Assembly: GCF_017873215.1 (NCBI RefSeq)
Contig: NZ_JAGGKA010000001.1
Location: 248,001-312,000, forward strand
Reading direction: 5' to 3'
Source: Clostridium tetanomorphum
GTDB taxonomy: Bacteria > Bacillota > Clostridia > Clostridiales > Clostridiaceae
Length of the DNA: 64,000 nt
Below the pieces are notes generated by a model that was not told the origin of the DNA, did not search any database, and was given only the letters and a program-made list of their open reading frames with translations. This document shows, piece by piece, positions 54,782-63,861 of the stretch; positions within the stretch are counted from its first letter, which is position 1; every line of letters begins with the position of its first letter. Both the position numbers and the translations under genes were made by a program.

Positions 54782-56152
54782 TTAAGCACATTGTTCCTTA
54801 GTAATTTTATTATTGTTATTTAAACGTCTAATGTCTTTTACTAAGAAAAAGCCTGTAATTAAGGCTGATAAGCCATCAGAAATAGGACCTGCTAGCCAAA
54901 TTCCAATAAGGCCTAAATACTTAGGTAAAATTAAAAGTAAAGGTATTAATAAAATAACTTGTCTTAATAAACTTAAGAATGCAGAAATTTTGGCTTTACC
55001 AATAGCTTCAAAATAGTTTGAGCTTATTATTTGAAATCCTACCACTGGAAGCATAGCTAGGAAAATTCTTATTCCTTTAGAACCAACTTCTATTAGAGCA
55101 GAATCTTTATTAAACATATTTATAATAGCTTCAGGAAAAGCTTGTACTGCAATGAAACCTAATAAAGAAATTACTGATGCTGCAAATATAGCATATTTAA
55201 CAGTATCTTTTACTCTTGTATATTTTTTAGCACCATAATTATATCCAATTAAAGGCTGTGAACCTTGATTAATACCAAATATAGGCATCAAAAATACTAA
55301 ACATGTACTATTTATAACTGTCATAGCTCCTATAGCTAAATCTCCTCCATAAGTTTTTAAAGCATTGTTAGATATTACATTAACTACACTAGCTGCAAGC
55401 TGCATACAAAATGGAGACATACCAATAGAAACTATACCTATGAATATTTTTTTATTTAGTTTAAAGTTTACTAGTTTTAATTTTAAGCTACTTTTATTTC
55501 CTGTAAAATAACGTAATACCCATATTGTATTAGCTGTCTGAGATATAACTGTAGCAAGAGCAGCACCTTTTATTCCCATATTTAATGTAAAAATAAAAAA
55601 AGGATCTAATAAGGTATTAAGTATGGCACCTAAAAGCATTGTACACATTGCCATTTTAGGGTTTCCTTCTGATCTTATAATATTATTTAATCCAAATCCT
55701 AGAGAATTGGTTATTGCACCTATAAGTATTATGGTTATATATTCTTTAGCGTATATAAAAGTATCACTACTAGCACCAAAAGATTTTAAAAGAGGGTTTA
55801 TCAGTATAAGACCAATAATACTTATAGTTATAGTAACAATACAAAGAAGAACAAAGGCATTTCCTAGGATTTTTTCTGCTTCATCTTTTCTTTGTTGTCC
55901 AAGTCTAATAGAAATTAAAGCACCAGAACCAATTCCTATAAGCATTCCAAAGGCCATTATAATAGTCATTATTGGTAAAGTAAGACCTACACCAGTAATT
56001 GCTAAAGAACCTACTTTAGGAATATGTCCTATAAATATTCTATCAACAATATTATAAAAAGCATTTACCATCATTCCAATTATAGCAGGTATTGAAAATT
56101 TAAATAAAAGAGATTTTATATTATCTGTACCTAATTGTTTTTGCCTATCCAT
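54782..56152 (-). CDS. MATE-family efflux protein
   Basis: 456 residues from ATG 56152 (GGAG nine bases upstream; TTG 56167 lies on the ribosome site). Twelve helices, MATE features KFSIPAIIGMMVNAFYNIVDR at the N-terminus and FGINQGSQPLIGYNYGAK in the second half. Same branch as the MATE at 34.6 kb but clearly divergent. Substrate unknown. Monocistronic. Confidence 0.9.
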   Translation of the reverse strand: MDRQKQLGTDNIKSLLFKFSIPAIIGMMVNAFYNIVDRIFIGHIPKVGSLAITGVGLTLPIMTIIMAFGMLIGIGSGALISIRLGQQRKDEAEKILGNAFVLLCIVTITISIIGLILINPLLKSFGASSDTFIYAKEYITIILIGAITNSLGFGLNNIIRSEGNPKMAMCTMLLGAILNTLLDPFFIFTLNMGIKGAALATVISQTANTIWVLRYFTGNKSSLKLKLVNFKLNKKIFIGIVSIGMSPFCMQLAASVVNVISNNALKTYGGDLAIGAMTVINSTCLVFLMPIFGINQGSQPLIGYNYGAKKYTRVKDTVKYAIFAASVISLLGFIAVQAFPEAIINMFNKDSALIEVGSKGIRIFLAMLPVVGFQIISSNYFEAIGKAKISAFLSLLRQVILLIPLLLILPKYLGLIGIWLAGPISDGLSALITGFFLVKDIRRLNNNNKITKEQCA

Positions 56153-56380
56153 ATTATCATTCTCCAATCTTTTTAAAATCCTGTTGTTATAAGTATAGAT
56201 ATATATTTACACTCAGAATTCATTGTCCTTTTTATAAATTATTAATTAACTAAATTGCATTATATAGGCAAAGAACATTATACATAAAGTTAGTCTATAT
56301 ATCAACTAATTTTTATACAATGTTACCCAGCTTTACCATCACCAATGCTTTACCTTCTTAATTTTCAGATAGGTAATGCT

Positions 56381-56439
56381 AATAGTGTATTAAACTAAAA
56401 CTCCATGCAATGCATGGAGTTTTAGTTTAATACACTATT
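56381..56439. terminator. 29-bp perfect inverted repeat
   Basis: Left arm 56381-56409 and right arm 56411-56439 are exact complements around one base (core CTCCATGCA / TGCATGGAG). Overlaps the cofE-like stop codon. The stem is unusually long for a terminator and no U-run follows; the rest of 56168-56380 shows no gene. Confidence 0.65.
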
Positions 56440-57622
56440 CTGTTGCGTAGTTATCAAAATATCCTTGTATAAGGACTATAGGAGTTCCTTTATCCCCACT
56501 TCCACTAGTTAAATCACAAAGACTACCTAAAAGATCTGTTAATTGTCTTGGAGTGGTTCCTTGAGTTTCCATAGTACCTACTAGATTAGAATTTTTATTT
56601 TTGATTTTTTCTTTCATAGCTTCAATAGCATTAATTCCATTTAAGTCTTTTAAATCATTATCAGCTAAATACTTAAGTTTAAGCTCATTAGGTGTTCCTC
56701 TAAGACCAGCAGTAAATCCAGGAGAAACTACAGGATCTGCTAATTCCCATATCTTACCTACAGGGTCTTTAAAAGCTCCATCTCCATAAATCATAACTTC
56801 TATATTTTTGTTTGTTAATTTTTTTAATTTATCTTGGATTTGTTCTACTACTGTTTGACAATCTCTAGGGAAAAGTTTGATTTTTTCTTCAGTAGATTTA
56901 TTTGAACCTAATAGACCATAATTAGGATTATATCCACTACCATTTATAGGGGATGTACAAATCTCATCTAATCCATAAACAGTTTCAGCACCAGCATTTT
57001 TTAATAGTCTTTTAGTTCTTTTTCTAGTATGAATATCTGCAGTTAACACTTCTTTTGTATATTTAAGTATTGTTCTAGGATCATTAGCAAGATAAACTGA
57101 AATATTATCATTATAAGCTAAGTCTTTATACATTTTTATATAATCTATGCCTGTAAACTTATGTTTTACAGTCTCACCAAATAGCTTTCTGTAATCCTCT
57201 TCTGTCAATACATCTTTGTAAGGATCTATATTTAGTTCATCCATTTTATCTATATCCATAAGATGATTTCCCACTTCATCAGAAGGATAGCTTAATAGCA
57301 GGTGAATCTTTCTTTCAGTTTTTGCAATAGCTTTTAATATTATAGAAAATCTATTTCTACTTAGAATAGGAAATACCACACCAATGTCCTCTTTAAATTT
57401 ATTCTTAAGCTCAAAAGCAATTTGATCTATTGTTACATAATTTCCCTGTGCTCTAGCTACTAGTGATTCTGTAACCCCAATAACATCTCCATCTTTTAGT
57501 GAATATCCTTCCTCTTTTGAGGAGTTAATTACAGAATCAACCACAATTTGGATTAAATCATCACCTTCTTTTACTATTGGTGCTCTTATACCTTTAACTT
57601 CTGTTCCAATAGTTCTAGCCAT
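56435..57622 (-). CDS. CofE-like (F420-0:gamma-glutamyl ligase family) protein
   Basis: 395 residues from ATG 57622 (GGGGGT eight bases upstream). The F420 ligase family features include a conserved N-terminal GIRAPIVKEGDDLI, DGDVIGVTESLVARAQGNY, MIYGDGAFKDPVGKIWELADPVV and TAGLRGTPNE. Clostridia of this group are not known to make coenzyme F420, so the substrate is probably another glutamate- or amide-linked compound. Monocistronic. Confidence 0.8.
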   Translation of the reverse strand: MARTIGTEVKGIRAPIVKEGDDLIQIVVDSVINSSKEEGYSLKDGDVIGVTESLVARAQGNYVTIDQIAFELKNKFKEDIGVVFPILSRNRFSIILKAIAKTERKIHLLLSYPSDEVGNHLMDIDKMDELNIDPYKDVLTEEDYRKLFGETVKHKFTGIDYIKMYKDLAYNDNISVYLANDPRTILKYTKEVLTADIHTRKRTKRLLKNAGAETVYGLDEICTSPINGSGYNPNYGLLGSNKSTEEKIKLFPRDCQTVVEQIQDKLKKLTNKNIEVMIYGDGAFKDPVGKIWELADPVVSPGFTAGLRGTPNELKLKYLADNDLKDLNGINAIEAMKEKIKNKNSNLVGTMETQGTTPRQLTDLLGSLCDLTSGSGDKGTPIVLIQGYFDNYATE

Positions 57623-57836
57623 TTCTATTACCCCCAATATATAAGTAAATTTAAATACCTTACTATTTTACTACAACTTAAGAAAATTTTCATTAAACAT
57701 TTAGTAAATAATATTTAATCTGTAAAATATGAATGGAAAAGGTATGTAAATTAATGTACTCTTGTGGAATTAGTGCATAACAATATATAATATTACTAAT
57801 AGTAAAAGTATAAGCTGAAAATTTGGAGGAATACTT

Positions 57837-58079
57837 ATGAAAAATATTATATTAAGTACCTTAGCTGCAATGGGAGTAGCAGCTATATGGGGATATTTTA
57901 CAGATTTAAGTAAAGGAAATGTGTCTGGATTTATAGCAAGAATATTTTTTGTAGCAGCATTTATTTTTGCTCTTCAACTTTCTATGTATAGAGGAAGAAA
58001 AAAGAATAAAGAAAAAAATAATAGCAATAAAGTAGGAAATAATGGTGGCAAAAATAAAAAAAAGGGTAAAAATAAATAA
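57837..58079 (+). CDS. Small basic membrane protein
   Basis: 80 residues: two hydrophobic segments (about 3-20 and 33-49), then a Lys/Asn/Gly-rich tail (from about residue 52) that should lie in the cytoplasm. Good GGAGG site and terminator. Not recognised. Confidence 0.65.
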   Translation: MKNIILSTLAAMGVAAIWGYFTDLSKGNVSGFIARIFFVAAFIFALQLSMYRGRKKNKEKNNSNKVGNNGGKNKKKGKNK

Positions 58080-58093
58080 AATATCTTATAATT

Positions 58094-58125
58094 AAAGAGA
58101 TCAATTAATTTAGATCTCTTTTTTA
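58094..58125 (+). terminator. Terminator
   Basis: AAAGAGATC / GATCTCTTT stem, 10-nt loop, T-run. Confidence 0.88.
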
Positions 58126-58172
58126 ATATGTGAATTTAAGGATATTTACGTTTATATATGGGGGGAAGAATT

Positions 58173-58874
58173 ATGGTAAATAAAAAAATTCTTATAATTG
58201 AGGATGAAATAGCTATATCAGATTTTATGTCTTATTCTTTAAGCAAAGAAGGATATATAGTTAAGTGTTATGATAATGGAGAAGAAGGAATTAAAGCCTT
58301 AGAAGATTTCAAACCTAATTTAATTATTTTAGATCTTATGCTACCAGATATTAATGGATTTGATATATGTAAAAAAGTTACAAATACTTTTAACATACCT
58401 ATAATAATAATAACTGCAAAGTGCGATATAACAGATAAAATACTTGGAATGGAATTAGGAGCCGATGACTATATAACTAAGCCTTTTGATATGAGAGAAG
58501 TAATAGTTAGGATAAAGTCTATTTTTAGAAGAATTGAACTTACTAAAGAAACTGTTGAGAATAAAAGTGAAGATGTAATTACTATTCAAAAATATATACA
58601 CATATATAAAGATGAGAGGAAAGTATTAAAGAATGGTGAGGCTGTAGATTTAACACCTAAAGAATTTGATCTAATATTATTTCTATCGGAGAACAAAGGA
58701 AAAGTTTTTTCAAGAGCACAATTACTAGATAGTGTATGGGGATTTGAATATATAGGAGACACTAGAACTGTAGATATACATGTGCAAAGATTAAGAAAGA
58801 AGTTAGATAGAACTAAAAATTATTCCATTATAGAGACAGTTTTTGGTGTAGGATATAAACTAAATTTTAGCTGA
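58173..58874 (+). CDS. OmpR/PhoB-family response regulator
   Basis: 233 residues from ATG 58173 (GGGGGA at a suitable distance). Receiver (EDE, phospho-Asp in IILDLMLPDINGF, TKPFD) and winged-helix domain (DLTPKEFDLILFLSENKGK, VDIHVQRLRKKL). 57 bp before its kinase and at the head of a five-gene block ending with the propeller/glycosidase genes. Confidence 0.92.
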   Translation: MVNKKILIIEDEIAISDFMSYSLSKEGYIVKCYDNGEEGIKALEDFKPNLIILDLMLPDINGFDICKKVTNTFNIPIIIITAKCDITDKILGMELGADDYITKPFDMREVIVRIKSIFRRIELTKETVENKSEDVITIQKYIHIYKDERKVLKNGEAVDLTPKEFDLILFLSENKGKVFSRAQLLDSVWGFEYIGDTRTVDIHVQRLRKKLDRTKNYSIIETVFGVGYKLNFS

Positions 58875-58931
58875 TAAAGCACAAATAATAAAGTATATAG
58901 TAAAGGATAAATTTTTTAATGGGGTGTACTA

Positions 58932-60383
58932 ATGAAATTATCAATAAGATATAAAATACTTGTAAGTTTTTCCTTTGTATTTTTAATAGGAATTACTTTA
59001 CTTATTTATTCAACAGAGAAAATAATTAATAAAAACAATGAATTTATTATAAAAAATGAAATGATTCAAGGAAGAAAAGATATAGATATGTATTTGAAAC
59101 AATATTTTGTTTTAAACAATATTGAGCCTAGTAAATCTGTATTTAAAATAGATGGAAAAAATATTGTAGAAGAATTAAGTTATAAGGTAGGAGATGAAGT
59201 TATTCTTTATTCAGATAAGGGGGAACTTTTATGGAAGACCTATGATAATAATGAAATAAAAAGTGATAATAAAGAGTTAAAATTAGCTTTAGAGGGCAAA
59301 ACATCTTATTCCATTAATAAAATAAAAGATAAAGTAGTGGTTAATTTATGTTATCCTGTATATTTTAAAAGTGAAAGATTAGGACTTATTGGATATTGTA
59401 AAGAATATACAGAACTATATGGAAAAAGCAATCATATAGTAAACACTATTAAAATTATAGGTATTATTTTATTTTTAGTAATACTTATTCTTTCATTTAT
59501 AATTTCAAAACGCATTACAAAACCTATTACAGAATTAACAGAAGCTTCTAAAGAAGTTAGTAGAGGAAATTTTAACGTGAAATTTAAAAAAAATTCAGGA
59601 GATGAGATAGGAGAATTGGCTTTAAATTTTAAATATATGGTAGATAAAATCAAAAATCAAATATTAACTATAGAAAAAGATAGGGATACATTAAGAAATC
59701 TTGAAATGAGCAGAAAAGCATTTTTTGATAATGTGACACATGAATTAAAAACTCCTATAACTACTATATTAGGATATGCAGAAATTATAGAAAAAAATGG
59801 ATTTGAAGATGAAAATTTTTTTAAAAAAGGTGTAAGTCATATAATAAGTGAAAGCAAAAGATTAAATAGAATGGTAATAGAGCTTTTAGAGCTTTCTAAA
59901 AATACTACCGGAGATTTTAATTATAATTTTACTAAAGTACATATCTCAAAGTTATTAAAGATTACTTGTGAAGAAATGAGCATTAGAGGGAAAAGATATA
60001 ATATACAAATAGTTAATAATATAGAAGAAGATTTATGGGTGAATGGTGATGAGGACAAGCTGAAGGAAATATTCATAAATTTAATTGATAACAGTATAAA
60101 GTATGGTTATGTAAATTCCATAATAGAAGTAGAAGGAGTAAAAAAGCATAGTAAAATAGTTATAAATATAAAAGATAGAGGGGATGGAATACCTAAAGAA
60201 GAGTTGGAAAATATATTCCAACCTTTTTATAGAATAAATAAAAAGGTGTCTAGAAAAAAAGGTGGGAATGGATTAGGGCTTCCTATAGTTAAGGCTATAG
60301 TAGAAAAACATGGTGGAAATATATATATAGAAAGTAAGATTGAACAGGAAACAAAAGTTAGTATAGAAATTCCATGTATTTAA
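58932..60383 (+). CDS. Membrane sensor histidine kinase
   Basis: 483 residues: helix 1 (about 8-26), extracytoplasmic PAS-like sensor, helix 2 (about 172-192), HAMP (SKRITKPITELTEASKEV), HisKA (FFDNVTHELKTPITTILGY, phospho-His) and HATPase (NSIKYG, DRGDGIPKEEL, GNGLGLPIVKAI). Follows its regulator gene. The signal is unknown, but the following genes suggest a cell-surface polymer. Confidence 0.92.
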   Translation: MKLSIRYKILVSFSFVFLIGITLLIYSTEKIINKNNEFIIKNEMIQGRKDIDMYLKQYFVLNNIEPSKSVFKIDGKNIVEELSYKVGDEVILYSDKGELLWKTYDNNEIKSDNKELKLALEGKTSYSINKIKDKVVVNLCYPVYFKSERLGLIGYCKEYTELYGKSNHIVNTIKIIGIILFLVILILSFIISKRITKPITELTEASKEVSRGNFNVKFKKNSGDEIGELALNFKYMVDKIKNQILTIEKDRDTLRNLEMSRKAFFDNVTHELKTPITTILGYAEIIEKNGFEDENFFKKGVSHIISESKRLNRMVIELLELSKNTTGDFNYNFTKVHISKLLKITCEEMSIRGKRYNIQIVNNIEEDLWVNGDEDKLKEIFINLIDNSIKYGYVNSIIEVEGVKKHSKIVINIKDRGDGIPKEELENIFQPFYRINKKVSRKKGGNGLGLPIVKAIVEKHGGNIYIESKIEQETKVSIEIPCI

Positions 60384-60466
60384 TTTTTACAATTTAGATA
60401 CAATTAATACAACTTCTGAAACATTGATAGTTTAAAATTAGATATATAAACAACAGGAGGAAATTA

Positions 60467-61627
60467 GTGAAGATATTAATAAGAAATATTTTAATTACTG
60501 TGAGTTTGATTACGTTGTTTTTTATTATATTTACCTTTAGATATGAGAAAACAGGATTTGATAAGATAGTGGTATTAGACGATATAAATTTTAATGAAGA
60601 CATATTAAGTAGTGACAGAGAAGAGAAGATGACATTAGAAAAAGTAGATAAAGTTCCTTTTAATGAAGAATGTGATTCTTGTGATTTTATAGATGATGAA
60701 AATATAGTTTATGCATCTAGAAATAGTAAGGACACCTTTTTAGATGTAAATGATGAAAAATTAAATTATTTTCAATTAAATAAATTTAATTTGAAATCTT
60801 TAAAAGAAGAAAAAATAAAACCTGTTCATAATAAAAGTCAAAGATTTATAATTTCTTCGCCAGATAAAAAAAGAATTTTTTATAGTGAAGGAGATGAAAT
60901 ATTACAAAGAGAGATTAAAATAGTAGAAAAAAATAAAAGTTTTATATATAACGTTAAAGATAAGGAAAATATAAATATTTCTTATAAAACTTTTGTAAAA
61001 TGGATGCCAGATAGTAGTGGATATATTGGAATGAAAAGTACTCTCTTTTTTCAAGATTTAAATAATAATACTACAAAGGAAATATTAGAAGCTAAACAGT
61101 TGAAGAATATAGGCAACATTCATGAAATATCTGTAGCAAAGGATTGTAAGAACATATTTATTCAAAGCTTTAAATCAGATGAAGAATTTAATAGCTATAT
61201 TTATCATTTAAACTTAGATAAGCCATATAAATTAAATTTAATATTTAAAGGAAATATAAATAAAATAGAAGGAATAGATGGAGATAATTTCATATTTTCC
61301 GGTAAGTTTTGGGGAGATAAAGCATTATATTTATATAATATAAAAACTAAAGATATAAAAACTATTTTAAATGAAGAAGTTATATTGTTTAAACTCTCTA
61401 ATGATAGGAAAAATATAGCTTATGTAGTTAAAGATAAAGAGGGAAATAATACTCTCTATGCAGCCAAAATATATAAAAATAGTATAAGCCATAGTGTAAT
61501 GTTATATAAAAATTTAAATATAAAAAATTCTACTTTAAATTGGAGTGAAGATAATAATAAGCTTATAGCAGCTTTTTACGAAAATAAAGAAGAAAAAAGT
61601 AAGATGTACATATTTTATTTTAAATAA
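60467..61627 (+). CDS. Membrane-anchored beta-propeller-like protein
   Basis: 386 residues from GTG 60467 (AGGAGG upstream). One N-terminal helix (about 8-25), then repeated blocks of the TolB/WD-like type (ISSPDKKRIFYSEGDE, LSNDRKNIAYVVKDKEGNNT, SEDNNKLIAAF). Two Cys (CDSCDF) near residue 67. Function unknown; 13 bp before the glycosidase gene, so one operon with it. Confidence 0.65.
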   Translation: MKILIRNILITVSLITLFFIIFTFRYEKTGFDKIVVLDDINFNEDILSSDREEKMTLEKVDKVPFNEECDSCDFIDDENIVYASRNSKDTFLDVNDEKLNYFQLNKFNLKSLKEEKIKPVHNKSQRFIISSPDKKRIFYSEGDEILQREIKIVEKNKSFIYNVKDKENINISYKTFVKWMPDSSGYIGMKSTLFFQDLNNNTTKEILEAKQLKNIGNIHEISVAKDCKNIFIQSFKSDEEFNSYIYHLNLDKPYKLNLIFKGNINKIEGIDGDNFIFSGKFWGDKALYLYNIKTKDIKTILNEEVILFKLSNDRKNIAYVVKDKEGNNTLYAAKIYKNSISHSVMLYKNLNIKNSTLNWSEDNNKLIAAFYENKEEKSKMYIFYFK

Positions 61628-61640
61628 AGGAAGTGGTGAT

Positions 61641-62642
61641 TTGTTAAAAAGGGTCAGCAGAAAAAATAAAAGAAAAAGTTCTGGAAAGCTAATAAGTATT
61701 TTTTTAATATATGAGATTATATTTGTATTGATTACAGCGCCAATATTAGTGTTTTATGGACCTTTTCAAAATGTAAAAAAGACTTTAGTTGGAACTGCTA
61801 TGTATACATTTAAGCACCAATATATAGCAACTTTATTTTTGTCTAAAGAGGATATAGATAAAATATTACATAAAGATAAGAAAAAAGAAAAAGATATAAA
61901 GCAAAATTTTGATAATATAAAGATTAAAGATACTAATGATAATAGTATTGAAAGATATGATATTCATCAAGACAGATTTGATGGATACCTATTGGAAATA
62001 AAAAATCCTAAAAAAGTAAAAGTTGCATATACAAATAAAATGAAAGTACAAGGTCAAAGAGTTAGTGAAATGGCAGAAGAAAAGGGTGCATTAGCTGCTA
62101 TTAATGGAGGTGGATTCTATGACCAAAATAAAAGTGGAAAAGAGTGGGTTGGAACTGGTGCATATCCAGAAGGCATAGTAATATCAGGTGGAGAGAAAAA
62201 ATGGTGTAATCTAAAGGATAATAAAGAAGTAGATGTCATGGCTTTTGATGAAAAAGGAAAACTAATTGTTGGACAGAGAAGTTTAAAAGAACTTGAAGAA
62301 CTTAATGTAAAGGAAGCTTTATCCTTTAATAAAACTTTAATAATGAATGGAGAGCCTTTAATAGATGATGATGGTGGACAAGGTGTGCAGCCTAGAACTG
62401 CTATAGGACAGAAAGAAGATGGTACTGTAGTATTTCTTGTTATAGATGGCAGAAGGCTTTTTAAAGAAGGTGCAACATTGAGAGATGTTCAAGATATTTT
62501 GCTTAAACAAGGAGTATGCAATGCAGGAAGTTTAGATGGAGGATCTTCTTCTACAATTTATTATAAAGGGGAAGTAATAAATAATCCATGTAATAGAGAT
62601 GGAGAAAGAACAGTAGCTACAAGTTTTTATGTAGAACCCTGA
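61641..62642 (+). CDS. Phosphodiester glycosidase (NAGPA/DUF2233) family exoprotein
   Basis: 333 residues from TTG 61641. N-terminal membrane anchor (about 16-38), then the NAGPA domain: ALAAINGGGFYDQ (about 149-161), TGAYPEGIVISGG, QPRTAIGQKEDGTVVFLVIDG (about 247-267) and GSLDGGSSSTIYYKGEV. Family members cleave or act on sugar phosphodiesters and are often linked to exopolysaccharide or teichoic-acid metabolism. Its neighbours are two propeller-like anchored proteins, 13 bp before and 14 bp after. Confidence 0.88.
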   Translation: MLKRVSRKNKRKSSGKLISIFLIYEIIFVLITAPILVFYGPFQNVKKTLVGTAMYTFKHQYIATLFLSKEDIDKILHKDKKKEKDIKQNFDNIKIKDTNDNSIERYDIHQDRFDGYLLEIKNPKKVKVAYTNKMKVQGQRVSEMAEEKGALAAINGGGFYDQNKSGKEWVGTGAYPEGIVISGGEKKWCNLKDNKEVDVMAFDEKGKLIVGQRSLKELEELNVKEALSFNKTLIMNGEPLIDDDGGQGVQPRTAIGQKEDGTVVFLVIDGRRLFKEGATLRDVQDILLKQGVCNAGSLDGGSSSTIYYKGEVINNPCNRDGERTVATSFYVEP

Positions 62643-62656
62643 GGAGAGTGCTTAAT

Positions 62657-63703
62657 ATGAAGTTGGGTAAAAGAATTATTATTTGGAGTATATTGCCTTT
62701 ATCTATAGAATTAATGGGGCTTTTGTATGTAGATAAAATATACTTAAGACGCAATGGAAATTATAAAATAGAAAAAGTTGTAGAAAAGGAAGAAAAAAAA
62801 ATAGATAATTTAGAAATTCCTATGGATGAGAATATTAATAAAATTCAATTATCTCATGACGGAAAGTATGTTTCATATATAAAGAATGGAAATATAGAAA
62901 TAATAAATACTTTAAATGGGGAGAAAACAAGTGTAGAGTCATCTTTAGGAGAGTTAAACTATTATACTTGGTTACCAGATAGAGCTAGAATGTATATCTT
63001 TGAAAAACATATAAAAGAAAATGGACAAAGTTATATGAAGTTATATTCTTATGATAAAGATAAAAACCATAAAGAGGAGGTTTTAGATAATCACTATAAT
63101 AAAATTAATATTCCTTTAGCTAATTCTAAATATAATATTCAAGATATAGTTATGTCTACGTTAACTGGGGTGTCATATGTTAAAGTAGAAACTAATAATG
63201 AAAGATCTAATATATATAGGTTAAACATTATGTCACAAACAGAAAAATATAAAGGATATTTAAAGATTGGAAATATAAATATTCTAAATAGAGATGATAC
63301 AATGATTTATGAAGATTTAAGATATGGAAAAATTAGAGTAGCAGATAAACAAAATTCAATAAGCATACCTGATACAAAAAGACTTTGCTTATTAGGAGTA
63401 GATAATCAAGATGTAATATATTTAGGAAGTATAAATGAGGAAGAAAAAATAGAGAGTATATACTATGATAATATAGATGATGAAGATAAAAAATGGAATA
63501 GGATAAATATAGATAATCCTTGTAAAAGTGAGGATATTAAAATATTAAAAAGCGGAAAAGTATATATAAATGATAAAGCTAAAAGTGCTATAATAGGAGT
63601 TTCTTTAGGAAAAGAAATTAAATATAAAGGGAAAATTGTAGCATACTATGATAAGGGTTTTGGAGTATTATACAATGGGAAATTTACAAAAATAAAATAT
63701 TGA
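62657..63703 (+). CDS. Membrane-anchored beta-propeller-like protein
   Basis: 348 residues from ATG 62657 (GAGGAGAG eight bases upstream; a GTG at 62648 overlaps it). N-terminal helix (about 7-26), then TolB-like blocks (IQLSHDGKYVSYIKNGNIEI, TWLPDRARMYIFEK). Resembles the protein at 60.5 kb in layout; together they flank the glycosidase. Function unknown. Confidence 0.65.
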   Translation: MKLGKRIIIWSILPLSIELMGLLYVDKIYLRRNGNYKIEKVVEKEEKKIDNLEIPMDENINKIQLSHDGKYVSYIKNGNIEIINTLNGEKTSVESSLGELNYYTWLPDRARMYIFEKHIKENGQSYMKLYSYDKDKNHKEEVLDNHYNKINIPLANSKYNIQDIVMSTLTGVSYVKVETNNERSNIYRLNIMSQTEKYKGYLKIGNINILNRDDTMIYEDLRYGKIRVADKQNSISIPDTKRLCLLGVDNQDVIYLGSINEEEKIESIYYDNIDDEDKKWNRINIDNPCKSEDIKILKSGKVYINDKAKSAIIGVSLGKEIKYKGKIVAYYDKGFGVLYNGKFTKIKY

Positions 63704-63758
63704 TATTTATCTTACATACATTACCTCTATATACATACCGAAAATAGATTTATATAAA

Positions 63759-63860
63759 AATAGGCTGTCACATTAAGAAATTTACATACAACATATTGCT
63801 TTGAAAATCAATGACAAACACAATATGTTGTACGATTTATTCTTAATGGGATAGCCTATT
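63759..63860 (+). mobile_element. MITE-like palindromic element, copy 3
   Basis: 102 bp with best-preserved terminal repeats (AATAGGCTGTCACATTAAGAA and complement of TTCTTAATGGGATAGCCTATT, 18 of 21 matching). Lies between the last plus-strand gene and a convergent partial gene. Confidence 0.85.
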
Positions 63861-63861
63861 T

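Noticed and set aside
56168-56380. Coding remnant upstream of the second MATE gene
   Set aside because: Translations in all frames are broken by stops and show no recognisable motif.
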